From contig NZ_CP049143.1 of NCBI RefSeq assembly GCF_011044495.1, forward strand, positions 7,254,001-7,318,000: 64,000 nt of DNA, written 5' to 3'. The stretch comes from Roseimicrobium sp. ORNL1. GTDB lineage: Bacteria; Verrucomicrobiota; Verrucomicrobiia; Verrucomicrobiales; Verrucomicrobiaceae. Shown in pieces: positions 39,393-48,612 of this stretch. The notes under the pieces are model-generated. The model saw nothing but the letters and a program-made list of their open reading frames with translations. It was not told where the DNA came from and did no database searches. The translations under genes and the position numbers were made by a program. Position 1 is the stretch's first letter, and each line of letters starts with the position of its first letter.

Positions 39393-41015
39393 TTATTCCG
39401 CCGCGAGATGCGCTCCCTTGGCGGCGACAGATTTCCTCATCAACAGGACAAAGAAAATCAATGCCATGCCGACAGCGGCGAAGAAGGCAAAGGTGTCGAA
39501 GAATGCCAGCGCGGAGGACTGCTGCTGACGCAGATTCTCCAGCGCCTGAAGTGCCACATGCTGTGCGCCCACGGGATCGCCACTGAGTTGATACGCGCCG
39601 GCCTCGGCCTGGGACAGGAAGGAATTCACGGCCGGGTTCAGCGGATCGAGATTCTCACCGAGGCGGAGACTGTGGAACTGATCACGCCTTTCGTGGATGG
39701 TCTTCGCGATGGACGTTCCCACGCTTCCGCCCTCGTTGCGCAGCAGTGCCAGCAGACCCACTGCGGCTCCGCGCAAATGGGGTGGGATATGAAGAAACGC
39801 GGCCACGTTCAAGGGCGCAAAGATCATCGAGAGCCCGGCAATGACCACGACTCGGGGCCACACCACCTGCCACGGGCCGACGTCGAGTGTGAGCTGCGAC
39901 ATCCAGAAATTTCCCGCTGCCATGGTGAACAGACCCGCAGCAATGAACCAGCGTGCATCGGCACCGCGTGCCAGCATGAGGCCCACCAGCATCATCGTGA
40001 TGACGGCACCAATACCGGCAGGTGAAAGCACCATCCCGGACGTCGTCGCGTCATAACCAAAGAGCGTCTGCAACAAGGCGGGGAGGGTCGTGGTGTTCGC
40101 ATAGAGAACCCCGAAGGCACAGAAGATGATGACGCAGGACCAGCGAAAGTTCCGGTCGGCCAGGGTGCGGAAGTTGATGAGCGGATTGGAGAAACGAAGC
40201 TCCCGCCAGATCAGGCTGCCCAGTCCGAGCACAAAGAGAACCATCAATCCCTGCACACGCCCGTACGGATCTCCCAGCCAGTCCCATTCCTGGCCCTTGC
40301 TCAGGAGCACCTCCCAGGAAATCATGGTGAGAGTCAGCAGGGAAAGTCCAAGGGTGTCAAATGGAGCGCGCTTGCGCAGCAGTGCTGCACGCTCGGTCTT
40401 CAAGTACTCCGGATCAAAGACGACCTTGTTGCAGATCCACAGGGCAAAGATGCCGACGGGGATGTTGAGGTAGAAGATCCATCGCCAGCCGTAGTTGTCC
40501 GTGATGTAGCCTCCCAGTGTGGGACCCACGACGGGAGCGAGCAACGCGGCGATACCAAGCAACGTCATGGCCGTGCCCTGCTTTTCCGGCGGAAACGCAT
40601 CGATCAACACGCCCTGGCTGGAAGGCTGCAGACCGCCACCGGCGAGGCCCTGCAGCACGCGCGCCGCAATCAACATGTCCAGATTCGCCGCCATGCCGCA
40701 CAAGGCGGATGCGAGGGTAAACAGGGCGATCGACAAGAGAAAATACGTGCGGCGTCCCAGCCGAAGCGCCAGCCACCCGGAGATAGGCAGGATGATGGCA
40801 TTTGCCGCAAGATAACTGGTGATGACCCACTCGCTGTCCGATGCAGGAGCGGAGAGTCCCCCAGCGATGTAGCGCAGAGCGACATTCGCAATGGTGGTGT
40901 CCAGCACCTCCATGAAGGTGGGCACGACCACAGCAAAGGCGACGAGCCACGGACTGAAACTGCGTGGCGTCGCTCGCGCGGGCAGGGCCGCTGCGATGGG
41001 CGATGCGGTACTCAC
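39393..41015 (-). CDS. emrB: DHA2-family MFS multidrug efflux transporter (EmrB-type)
   Basis: A 540-residue 14-TM major facilitator, the normal DHA2 length. MEVLDTTIANVALRYIAGGL in TM1 is the D1 motif of EmrB/QacA. LALRLGRRTYFL is motif A, and GLAGGGLQPSSQGVLID followed by GPTLGGYITDNYGWRW is motif C (antiporter). It uses the proton gradient to expel hydrophobic compounds and works with the membrane-fusion protein encoded just upstream, whose stop overlaps this start by 4 bases (ATGA), showing translational coupling. The outer-membrane partner is not in the window. Confidence 0.93.
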   Translation of the reverse strand: MSTASPIAAALPARATPRSFSPWLVAFAVVVPTFMEVLDTTIANVALRYIAGGLSAPASDSEWVITSYLAANAIILPISGWLALRLGRRTYFLLSIALFTLASALCGMAANLDMLIAARVLQGLAGGGLQPSSQGVLIDAFPPEKQGTAMTLLGIAALLAPVVGPTLGGYITDNYGWRWIFYLNIPVGIFALWICNKVVFDPEYLKTERAALLRKRAPFDTLGLSLLTLTMISWEVLLSKGQEWDWLGDPYGRVQGLMVLFVLGLGSLIWRELRFSNPLINFRTLADRNFRWSCVIIFCAFGVLYANTTTLPALLQTLFGYDATTSGMVLSPAGIGAVITMMLVGLMLARGADARWFIAAGLFTMAAGNFWMSQLTLDVGPWQVVWPRVVVIAGLSMIFAPLNVAAFLHIPPHLRGAAVGLLALLRNEGGSVGTSIAKTIHERRDQFHSLRLGENLDPLNPAVNSFLSQAEAGAYQLSGDPVGAQHVALQALENLRQQQSSALAFFDTFAFFAAVGMALIFFVLLMRKSVAAKGAHLAAE

Positions 41016-42475
41016 GGCTGGGAAGGCGTGGGTTGAATGACTTCCTGGAGGAACTTGCCCGCATTCGGCCCTGTCGGAGTGCTTTTCACATCAACCGATG
41101 GCTCGACCGAGAGTCCCACAAAGAGCGGCACCTTCTCCGCATCATAGTCCACGATGTCGATGCGCACGGGCAGGCGTTGCACCACCTTCACGAAATTGCC
41201 CGTGGCATTCTGCGCCGGCAGCAGAGCGAGGGTCGAGCCCGTTCCCATCGTGAAGCCAGAGATGCGCCCCTCAAACGTCTGGCGGCTGCCATACATGTCG
41301 ACTTTCAATTCCACGCGCTGACCAATCCGGAGATCGCGCAACTGCGTTTCCTTGAAGTTGGCGTCCACCCAGACTTCCCGGAGAGAGCGCACGGCCATGA
41401 GAGACTGGCCCACCTGCACATGATTGCCTGGATTGACATTGCGCCGCGTGACGACTCCATCGATTTCAGCGCGAATCGTACAGTAACGCAGATCGAGCTT
41501 CGCCTGGTCGAGGTCACGCCGGGCCTGTTCCAGTTTCACTTCGGCCTGCTTCAGTTCGGGAGCCTGCTTGACGACCTCGGCATAAATACGATCCACATCG
41601 CCACCGGGATCGCGCCGCAGAAATTCGTCCACCAACTGCTTCGGCGTCATGTCGAACGACGAAGGGACGATGCCCAGCTTCGCGCCCCCTTGCATCAGTT
41701 CACCGAGCGCCTCACGCACGGAAGAGAAGGTCTGGTCCAGGTTGTCCGGCACTTCTGTGAGCGGGGCGCCGTCAGCAGGCTGTGCTGCCAGCCCCAGGGC
41801 CACGCGGGCCTGATAGACGCTCTCAAGCGCCTGCGTGACGGAGGCCTGCGCCACATCCAGGGCTTCCTGCTTGCGATCGAATTCCTCGACACTGATGGCC
41901 TTTGTGGGCAGCAGTTGCTTCGCGCGTTCGAATTCCGTCCTGGCGAGTGCCAGTGTCGCCTTGCTCTGTTCCCAGGTGGCGACACGCGCCCTTACGATCG
42001 CGACCTGATTGTGCACCTCTTCGATGGAGTGTTCCAGCTTGAACCGCAGGCCGCGCAATTGGCCCACCGCGCTTCGTGCGTTCGCCTGAGCCACGGTGAT
42101 TTCAGCTTGCGCGGCATCGACTGCTGCCTGCTTGATCGCCACCTGCACCTGATAGGGTTCCGGGTCGAGCTCCAGCAGAACGTCGCCTTTCCTGACGCGA
42201 TTGTTGTCATCGACAAGCACCCGTGTCACCTGGCCGATGACACGCGGAGCGACAAAGGTCACGTGGCCATTCACATAGGCATCGTCCGTGGAAACGAGAT
42301 GCCATGAACGGGCGACTTTTATGCCGACGAAGATCAGGACCACCAGGACGAGCAGGGGCACCGCAAGCCTGCGCCACCTTCGTGGACCCACGTTGGGGCT
42401 TTCAGTGATTGCATCACCGGCAGGAGCCGGCGGACTCTCCTTCACCCCAGGAGGGGTATCGTTGGAATCAGACAT
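41012..42475 (-). CDS. emrA: HlyD/EmrA-family membrane fusion protein
   Basis: A 487-residue periplasmic adaptor. The ATG at 42475 (MSDSNDTPPGVKES) is favoured because it gives a short cytoplasmic tail before the single TM helix (about 37-55). The biotinyl-lipoyl domain begins STDDAYVNGHVTFVAPRVIG, a long alpha-hairpin (about 120-330) follows, and the barrel domain contains IDGVVTRRNVNPGNHVQVGQ. The hairpin is longer than in E. coli EmrA, with an insertion around 230-270. It links the inner-membrane EmrB-type pump to an outer-membrane channel. First gene of the two-gene efflux operon. Confidence 0.92.
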   Translation of the reverse strand: MSDSNDTPPGVKESPPAPAGDAITESPNVGPRRWRRLAVPLLVLVVLIFVGIKVARSWHLVSTDDAYVNGHVTFVAPRVIGQVTRVLVDDNNRVRKGDVLLELDPEPYQVQVAIKQAAVDAAQAEITVAQANARSAVGQLRGLRFKLEHSIEEVHNQVAIVRARVATWEQSKATLALARTEFERAKQLLPTKAISVEEFDRKQEALDVAQASVTQALESVYQARVALGLAAQPADGAPLTEVPDNLDQTFSSVREALGELMQGGAKLGIVPSSFDMTPKQLVDEFLRRDPGGDVDRIYAEVVKQAPELKQAEVKLEQARRDLDQAKLDLRYCTIRAEIDGVVTRRNVNPGNHVQVGQSLMAVRSLREVWVDANFKETQLRDLRIGQRVELKVDMYGSRQTFEGRISGFTMGTGSTLALLPAQNATGNFVKVVQRLPVRIDIVDYDAEKVPLFVGLSVEPSVDVKSTPTGPNAGKFLQEVIQPTPSQP

Positions 42476-42585
42476 AAGCGTAAGCTTCCGGTGGAGTTGG
42501 ATTGCGGTTAAGAAAACCAGGCTTCGGGGACGCCCATGATACGGCTCGCGCCGCACTCTTGAGCGCCCCGCTGAAGCGAGTGCGG

Positions 42586-43023
42586 TCACACAAGATTGAT
42601 CTGGACGTCCACGTTTCCACGGATGGCCTTCGAGTAGGGACAGGTGTTTTCCGCCTCATCGACCAATGCTTGGGCGACGCTGCGTTCAAGACCGGGAAGG
42701 CTCACGTTGAGCCGGGCCTGGAGTTCGTAGCCACCATCGGTAAGCGTAAGGTCCACCTCGGCATCGATGGCCATGTCTTCCGGCAGGGCAACCTTCGCCT
42801 TGCGGGCGGCTATGCCGATCGCGCCTTCAAAACACGCCGACCAGCCAGCCGCGAAGAGCTGCTCGGGATTGGTCCCTGGATTCTTGCTGCCGGGAATGGA
42901 GTGCCTGATGTCCAGGCGTCCATCGTTGCTGCGGGAGGCGCCGCCATCGCGGCCTCCCGTGGTGTGAACCTTGGCCGTGTAGAGCACCTTCCTGGTGGAT
43001 GCAGGGGCATTGAGCGTATTCAT
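42586..43023 (-). CDS. ohr: Ohr-type organic hydroperoxide reductase
   Basis: A 145-residue OsmC/Ohr protein, the typical length. The ATG at 43023 starts MNTLNAPASTRKVLYTAKV; the longer frame is not protein-like. NPEQLFAAGWSACF carries the peroxidatic Cys64 and ENTCPYSKA carries the resolving Cys128, the exact Ohr arrangement; Glu54 is the conserved catalytic partner. It reduces lipid and organic hydroperoxides using lipoyl thiols in the cytosol. No OhrR (MarR) gene is adjacent; a sigma-54 activator is encoded just upstream, and a strong dyad lies in between. Confidence 0.95.
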   Translation of the reverse strand: MNTLNAPASTRKVLYTAKVHTTGGRDGGASRSNDGRLDIRHSIPGSKNPGTNPEQLFAAGWSACFEGAIGIAARKAKVALPEDMAIDAEVDLTLTDGGYELQARLNVSLPGLERSVAQALVDEAENTCPYSKAIRGNVDVQINLV

Positions 43024-43170
43024 GTCAGTATTTGGTTTGGGTTTCGGGGGTGAAGCCCGCAGCGCTGTGCCGAGACTTCCTGCCGCCCTATTACTCACGC
43101 TTCGTGCCAAGAGGCACCCTATTGCGTATATTGTTCTTTTAGAGACAGTTACTGCAATCGACATTTAAGC

Positions 43171-43215
43171 ATGCCGCTACTACATCTCGTAAAACCACGA
43201 AATGTAGTAGTGCAT
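43171..43215. promoter_or_regulatory. Strong dyad upstream of ohr
   Basis: ATGCCGCTACTACATCTCGT (43171-43190) and ACGAAATGTAGTAGTGCAT (43197-43215) are inverted copies around AAAACC, with two or three imperfections. There is no T-run, so an intrinsic terminator is unlikely. It lies between the sigma-54 activator stop and ohr, about 150 bases upstream of the ohr start, and could be an operator or activator site. A sigma-70-like TTGCAG with a later AATATA lies between it and ohr. Confidence 0.5.
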
Positions 43216-43247
43216 GATACGGACACTCGTAGATGTCGAACCTCCGC

Positions 43248-44840
43248 TCACTTTCGCTGCAAGCCCAATGCCTTGATGCGCGAAGCGAGCGTGGTCGGCT
43301 TCATGCCAAGAAGAGCCGCCGCCCCATCGTGCCCAAAAATTTTTCCGTGCGTTTGCGTCAATGCCGCGGAGATGCTCTCGCGTTCGCGTTGTTTCAACTC
43401 AGAACGGGTAAGCAGAAAACCCTCAGAAGCGGCGACCAAAGCGGGAGAGGGTGCGGCGGAAGGCAGCACAGACAGTGCCGGCGCTTCGAAACTGAGCGAT
43501 CCACTCTCAGCGAGGATGACAGCGCGTTCGATGGTGTTCTGAAGCTCGCGCACGTTGCCTGGCCAGTCTTGTGCGGCGAGCTGCCGGTTGGTCACAGCAG
43601 TCAGTCGCGGCGGCTTGCGCCCGAGCCTCTTTGCAAAGACGTGGATGAAATGTTCAGCGAGACGCGGGATGTCCTCGCGTCGTTCTCGCAGGGGCGGATT
43701 CTCGATGGGAAAGACACTGAGACGGTAAAACAAATCCTCCCGGAAGCGTCCGGCGATGACCTCGTCTTTGAGACTACGATTGGTCGCGGCGATGATGCGC
43801 ACGTTCACTTTGCGCGATCGCGTGTCTCCGACACGCTCGACTTCCTGCTCCTGCAGGACGCGCAGCAGCTTCGCCTGCATCGCATAAGGTATCTCGCCAA
43901 TCTCGTCGAGGAAGAGCGTGCCGCCATCCGCCAGCTCGAAGCGTCCGAGTTTGTCGCGCAGCGCACCGGTGAATGCTCCTCTCACGTGTCCGAAGAATTC
44001 GCTCTCAAACAATGCTTCGGGCACCGCGGCACAGTTTGCCTTCACCATGGGACGATTGCGACGGGAGCTGCGCTCGTGGATCGCGCGCGCCACCAGTTCC
44101 TTGCCCGTGCCACTCTCGCCGGTGACGAGCACGGTGGCATCCGTGGCCGCGACGAGATCGATCTGCCTCAGCACTTTCTTCAGCGCGGGGCTTTCGCCAA
44201 TAAAGTAGCCGGTGCCACTCGCAGTGGTCACCTCCTCGCGCAGGTAATCATTCTCCTCCTCGAGCCGCTCCTTCAATCGCGCGATCTCTTCGAAGGCGTT
44301 GGCGTTGGCGATGCTCACGGCAGCGTGATCGGCAAAGACACGCAGGTATTCAAAATCAGCTTCGTTGAGCGCCATGCGATCAAACACCGCCAGCACACCA
44401 AGCACCTCGCCGCGAAACACCAGTGGGTGAGCGGCGAATGCACGGACACCTTCACTGCGGAACCAGTCCGTATCGGATATCCAGTCTTCGTTGTCACTGA
44501 GCTGCGGCTGCAACAGCGACTCTCCCGTCGCAGCCACCTTCCCGATTTTCGGCACCCCAAGCGGAAGTCGGCCGAACGCAATATCCGTCGGTGTGAGGTC
44601 TTGCGGGTGGGCTTCCAGATTGCCTGCACTGGCGACGAGATGCAGGCAGCGCGATTGATCAGGACATTTCGCACGGAAGCGGCAGGTTTCGCACAGGTCC
44701 CCCCTGTCGATAAGCCAAATACAGGTGACCACAACATTCTTGCAGGCACCGACCTCCGCTACAATGGACTGCAATACCTCCGGCAGAGTGCGGTTCTGCG
44801 CGATCGATACCATCGCCCTTGGGAAGTCGACCCAGTTCAC
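43248..44840 (-). CDS. GAF-domain sigma-54-dependent transcriptional activator with Cys cluster
   Basis: A 530-residue NorR/FhlA-type enhancer-binding protein. The N-terminal GAF domain (about 20-180) contains C50-x2-C53-x5-C59-x5-C65. A short coiled linker ([14 protein letters not shown]) leads to the AAA+ domain: Walker A GESGTGKE, the sigma-54 contact loop GAFTGA, Walker [11 protein letters not shown] and the R-finger region. A C-terminal Fis-type helix-turn-helix ends the protein. It activates sigma-54 RNA polymerase in response to a signal sensed by GAF; the cysteines suggest a redox, metal or Fe-S signal, which is inference. Neighbours ohr and the efflux operon are plausible targets, though no clear -24/-12 site was seen. 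Confidence 0.92.
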   Translation of the reverse strand: MNWVDFPRAMVSIAQNRTLPEVLQSIVAEVGACKNVVVTCIWLIDRGDLCETCRFRAKCPDQSRCLHLVASAGNLEAHPQDLTPTDIAFGRLPLGVPKIGKVAATGESLLQPQLSDNEDWISDTDWFRSEGVRAFAAHPLVFRGEVLGVLAVFDRMALNEADFEYLRVFADHAAVSIANANAFEEIARLKERLEEENDYLREEVTTASGTGYFIGESPALKKVLRQIDLVAATDATVLVTGESGTGKELVARAIHERSSRRNRPMVKANCAAVPEALFESEFFGHVRGAFTGALRDKLGRFELADGGTLFLDEIGEIPYAMQAKLLRVLQEQEVERVGDTRSRKVNVRIIAATNRSLKDEVIAGRFREDLFYRLSVFPIENPPLRERREDIPRLAEHFIHVFAKRLGRKPPRLTAVTNRQLAAQDWPGNVRELQNTIERAVILAESGSLSFEAPALSVLPSAAPSPALVAASEGFLLTRSELKQRERESISAALTQTHGKIFGHDGAAALLGMKPTTLASRIKALGLQRK

Positions 44841-44911
44841 GACTAATCTTTACAACCGTTCGACGCGAAGCGCAATGGCATGGCCCTTGAGGTCACAAGC
44901 ATCGGACGCCG

Positions 44912-46261
44912 TTATTCCCACTTCCCTCCATACTCCACCACGCCCTTCGGAAATCCCTTCTGCAGCAGCTCCACGGCGCGTTTCACTTCGGTGTCTTCTC
45001 TCTTCCGCAAATCATCTGCCTTCATTGACACGATCTCATGCGGCAGCACGCCGATGCCTTCGATGCCTCGCCCGCCGTTGAACCGGCCCTTGTTGCTCGA
45101 GACAGAGAAGCGGATGGTGAAGAGGCCACTGGGGGTGGTTACTTCTGATTTTTGGGAGGACGTGCCGGCAGTGGGCGCATCACCGATCATGTAGGCGCGA
45201 CCGTCTTCCTTGAACATGCCGCCGATGGTCTCTCCCGCGGAGCGTACGCCGGCATCCACGATCACCACCATGGGACCGCTGAAGGGGTTATCACCCGCAC
45301 TCGTGTATTGCTTCCACGTCTGGCCTCTGGCGAGGAAGCGACCGAAGACCGCCTCGTGATCACACCCACCACCACCATTGGCACGTACATCGAGGATGAG
45401 TCCGCGCACGTCACCGAGGTCCTTCAGCATTTGATCCAGTTGCAGCGGCAAGTCACCCGGCACATCGCGAAGGTGAATGTAGCCATACCCTTCCGCGGTC
45501 TTGCCGTAAGTTTGTCTTCCCGCGCGCTTGCGATCCACCGGATTGTACAGGCGGCCTGAGGGCACGTAGTTCGTACCACCACTGCGGGTCAGCTTCACTT
45601 CCCTTGTCTCGCCGGTTGCGGCATCCTTCGTCTCAAAGGTGATGGTTGAGCCATCCCATCCCGCCAGGCCCCAGTGGCAGGCGGCATAGAGTGCTTGATG
45701 CTCCGTGGAATAACCGCTGCCTTCATCTTGCTTTTCCTTCGCGCGCTTGCGGAGCCACTCCAGCACAGGCACGCCATCAATTTTCACCACTTCCGTGCCG
45801 GGTCCCATGCCCTGTTCGGCCACGCGATCATAAGCCGCGCTCACGTACACCTTGCCTTCGCTCACCAGCAGCAGGACACCCGGACCAGAATACTTCCTGC
45901 CCTGTGATTCATCCGGCCACTTCACCTTTGAGTTGCGGAGGCCTGCATGCCCGTCCCTGAGTTTTCCCGTCAGGCGCATCACGAGCTTCAGGTGCTCCTC
46001 ATCGGTCTTTACGTTCTTCGCGGCTTCGGTGAACTCCACCTTTACTGCGTCCCAGTCCACGCCCTTCACTTTCAGAAGCCGGCCCGCTTGCGTTTCGAAT
46101 TCCTTCAGCAGGAATGCCACATCCGCTTCATAAGATATCGACGTCGGTGTCTTGGGTGGTTCCTGATCTGCTGCTTGAACCGCGCCGACGGTTAGCAGCG
46201 CACAAGCGGCTGCCATCGTCATCGTCGCGGGCGCCACAACGCGCTGGAAGTTCATGGGCAT
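44912..46261 (-). CDS. S41-family peptidase
   Basis: A 449-residue secreted protease of the C-terminal-processing/Tsp type. The signal peptide spans about residues 1-31 (ending VGAVQAADQ). An N-terminal helical domain is followed by a divergent PDZ-like segment (GPGTEVVKIDGVPVLEW). The catalytic core begins GYGYIHLRDVPGD, then LILDVRANGGGG. The nucleophile is in RSAGETIGG (Ser341) and a candidate Lys follows in TSSQKSE. Periplasmic or surface location; substrate unknown. An alternative start is the ATG at 46255, two codons later. It lies 36 bases or more downstream of the broken secretin-like gene on the same strand. Confidence 0.88.
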   Translation of the reverse strand: MPMNFQRVVAPATMTMAAACALLTVGAVQAADQEPPKTPTSISYEADVAFLLKEFETQAGRLLKVKGVDWDAVKVEFTEAAKNVKTDEEHLKLVMRLTGKLRDGHAGLRNSKVKWPDESQGRKYSGPGVLLLVSEGKVYVSAAYDRVAEQGMGPGTEVVKIDGVPVLEWLRKRAKEKQDEGSGYSTEHQALYAACHWGLAGWDGSTITFETKDAATGETREVKLTRSGGTNYVPSGRLYNPVDRKRAGRQTYGKTAEGYGYIHLRDVPGDLPLQLDQMLKDLGDVRGLILDVRANGGGGCDHEAVFGRFLARGQTWKQYTSAGDNPFSGPMVVIVDAGVRSAGETIGGMFKEDGRAYMIGDAPTAGTSSQKSEVTTPSGLFTIRFSVSSNKGRFNGGRGIEGIGVLPHEIVSMKADDLRKREDTEVKRAVELLQKGFPKGVVEYGGKWE

Positions 46262-46434
46262 GGGGATTGTCTGTGCTGAAGGCGCGGCGAAGAATCATCA
46301 ACAACCCCGCTGTGGTTTCCAAGCCTGCGTTATAGCGAAGATCTGGCTCCTCAGTCGAGAGATTTCCAGCCGTGCATCCGTGGAAAAAACGGAATTTTCG
46401 CAAGTCCTCCCCTCGTTCCAGAGAAGCAGGAACT

Positions 46435-48478
46435 TCAGGACCGGTGCCTCGCCTTCGCCCAAGCGAGATCGACGCGGAGGAACGCTGCCTGCATGACGGA
46501 GCGCGCCGATTCCAGCCTGCTCTCGTCTGGTGTCCAAACCCCCACGAGCCGGACCATGCCCTGCCTCGCCGTGATTGAGGAGCGGCAGCGGAATTTCCGG
46601 CAGCTGGCACGCGCAGGTTCGCCATCGCCCCGATATCCGGTGTCTCCGCTTATGACCCTGTGATCCAGTGCAGGCGCGTAGTGATGCTCCATTTCCAGCT
46701 CCACATCCATGTGGGGCCCGCTGACGGTGGGAGACACTTCCAGCCAGCCAGGTCCCGACAAGGCGAGCTGGCGCGGTGAATCTTGAACTTGGGGCACCAT
46801 TCCGCTTTGCCAAGATCGTCGCACCTTTGCCGATTGTGCCGACGCGCACGGAGCTTGCTGCGGTGCGTCCGCTGGTTTCCTGGAGCACTTCGGTCCGGTT
46901 CCCTGCGTTCGCACCAGCCCTGCCTGCGGCGAACCACCCTTTCTCGCCGTGCTGCACCTCCAGGCGCACGGTGCGCAGGAGCTTCATGCGGCCCTCGATC
47001 GCCAGTGCCTCCACCTGTTCCCAGACGGCTCGATGGTCCGCCACACTCCGTGATCGATCCAAAATGTCGCGCATCAGCACCACATCACCTTCCACGATCT
47101 CCATGGTGACATTGGCCACCTTTGCGTGGGTGGCTTTCATGCCCTCCATGAAGTGCTGCATGGCATCCAGGTTTCTGGGAGTGTTCCTGGCGACCAACAG
47201 GGACACCGCGGGAATCAGGTCCGCCCTCGCGCCTTGGGGAAATGAGATCCCCTTATGCTTGAGCACCTCCATGACCGCCGAGGAGGTGAAGCCAGTGCGC
47301 GAGGGGCTGAAGTCCGGCTTCACACGGATGATGCTCACCTCCATGCGGTGCTTCGCATCCGGACTTTCCGCCACGCGCGCATGCGAGCTCGAAGGCAACG
47401 GCTCGGACAGATGGTGCTCAATGATTCCGGCGAGCCTGGCATTTTCGAGGGGGAGCGCAGGTACCATGTCCGCACGAAGGAATGCGGCCTGCATCCGGCT
47501 GGCGGCACCTGCAGCACCATGACTGCTCCCGTTGCCGTTGCCATTCCCATGACAGTGGCAATGGCTGGGTGGACATGTCCAGACCGAGAGTATCCGCGTG
47601 GTACCGGCACCCATCATGGTGGTGGTGACCAGCCGGGCGCGCCGGTCCTTGTCTGCCGTGGCGCCGTTGGCACCCTCGGGGCTGCATTGGAAGCTGAAGT
47701 CGATCTTCAGATCCAGGTCCGTTTCATCGGGATCGACATCGGCCTCCACGACGAGACGCGTCCCTCCGGCGAGGGATGAACCGTTCATCTGCGGGAATCC
47801 GGCGATGTCATCAAAATCCGATTCCGAGACGGCACACTGTCCGGGGCGTGTTTCCAGCCGCATCTGCCGCACACATTTCACCTCGCCCAACTCCGTCAGA
47901 TCCCGCAGGCTGAGGAAAGCTTCCGTGTGATCCTTGCAGTTGCGCGTCTCTGAGAGACACAAACGAATCAAATCCGCATCCGCCTCCAGCACCTCCAGCT
48001 CGAAGAGAAGCATCTGGGGAGCCTTCCTCTTGTAGGCGTCAAACACCGGCTCCAGAAGCGCCATGTAGGCAGACGTCGTTTTCACCACCAGGGTGGCGGA
48101 ACTTTCTTCATAAAAAAAGGCGCTGCCATCCGGGCCCTCAAGACCGAACTTCGCCAGCCACCGGGAGACGATTGCCGAGCACTGCGTGATGGCCAATTGC
48201 CATGCAGACGCCGAAGCATCATCCGCCGGGGTAATGGGAAACCCGTTCGCACTATTCCATGAGACGGATCCACGCGAGGACCTGCCTGGTGAGGATACCC
48301 GTGGGCCGCCCTCCTGACATTCGCTCACGAAGATATCCGGCATCTGAAACGTGCGGGTCATCCACAACTCCGCACCGAGCCCCACGATGCCGCCATGCGC
48401 GGCCTCAGGGGCGTCGACAAAGCCCATGGCAGCCGTACGACCTACGGTGGTAGTGGGCAATCTGCTTGCGGCCTCCAT
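46435..48478 (-). pseudogene. Frameshifted tandem secretin-like protein (paralogue D)
   Basis: A fourth member of the two-module family. Module 1 is intact: YEESSATLVVKTT, FELEVLEADAD, KDHTEAF, MRLETRPGQ, TRILSVWTCPP, AAFLRAD. Module 2 starts well: PQGARADLIPAVSLLVARNT, MEIVEGDVV, ADHRAVW, VRLEVQHG. The frame then changes at 46740-46751, where CTGG is repeated three times on the minus strand. Up to ARLVGTW it matches the family, and beyond that the match continues in another frame (LEVSPTVSGPHMDVELEME, then VRLVGVWTPDE and AAFLRVDLA) to a stop at 46435. Losing one CTGG unit would restore the protein. The unshifted frame runs into nonsense to 46298. The N-terminus also lacks a recognisable signal peptide, so this is probably a pseudogene rather than only a read error. 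Confidence 0.8.
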
Positions 48479-48612
48479 GGAATCAGGGGCGGCAACTTGC
48501 GCGAGTTTTGCCGATCCTTCGCCCTAATATTCATTCAAGACGCGGGCGAAACAGGCTCGCTATGGAAAACATTTCGTGGCACATTCCGTGTGACATTGCT
48601 GTCAGAGTCCTC

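Noticed and set aside
43024-43170. Sigma-54 -24/-12 promoter upstream of ohr
   Set aside because: TTGGCACGAAGCGTGAG and TCGGCACAGCGCTGCG were inspected; neither has the GG-N10-GC spacing.
43233-44846. 537-residue plus-strand frame opposite the sigma-54 activator
   Set aside because: The minus strand shows GAFTGA, Walker motifs and a helix-turn-helix; the plus frame has none.
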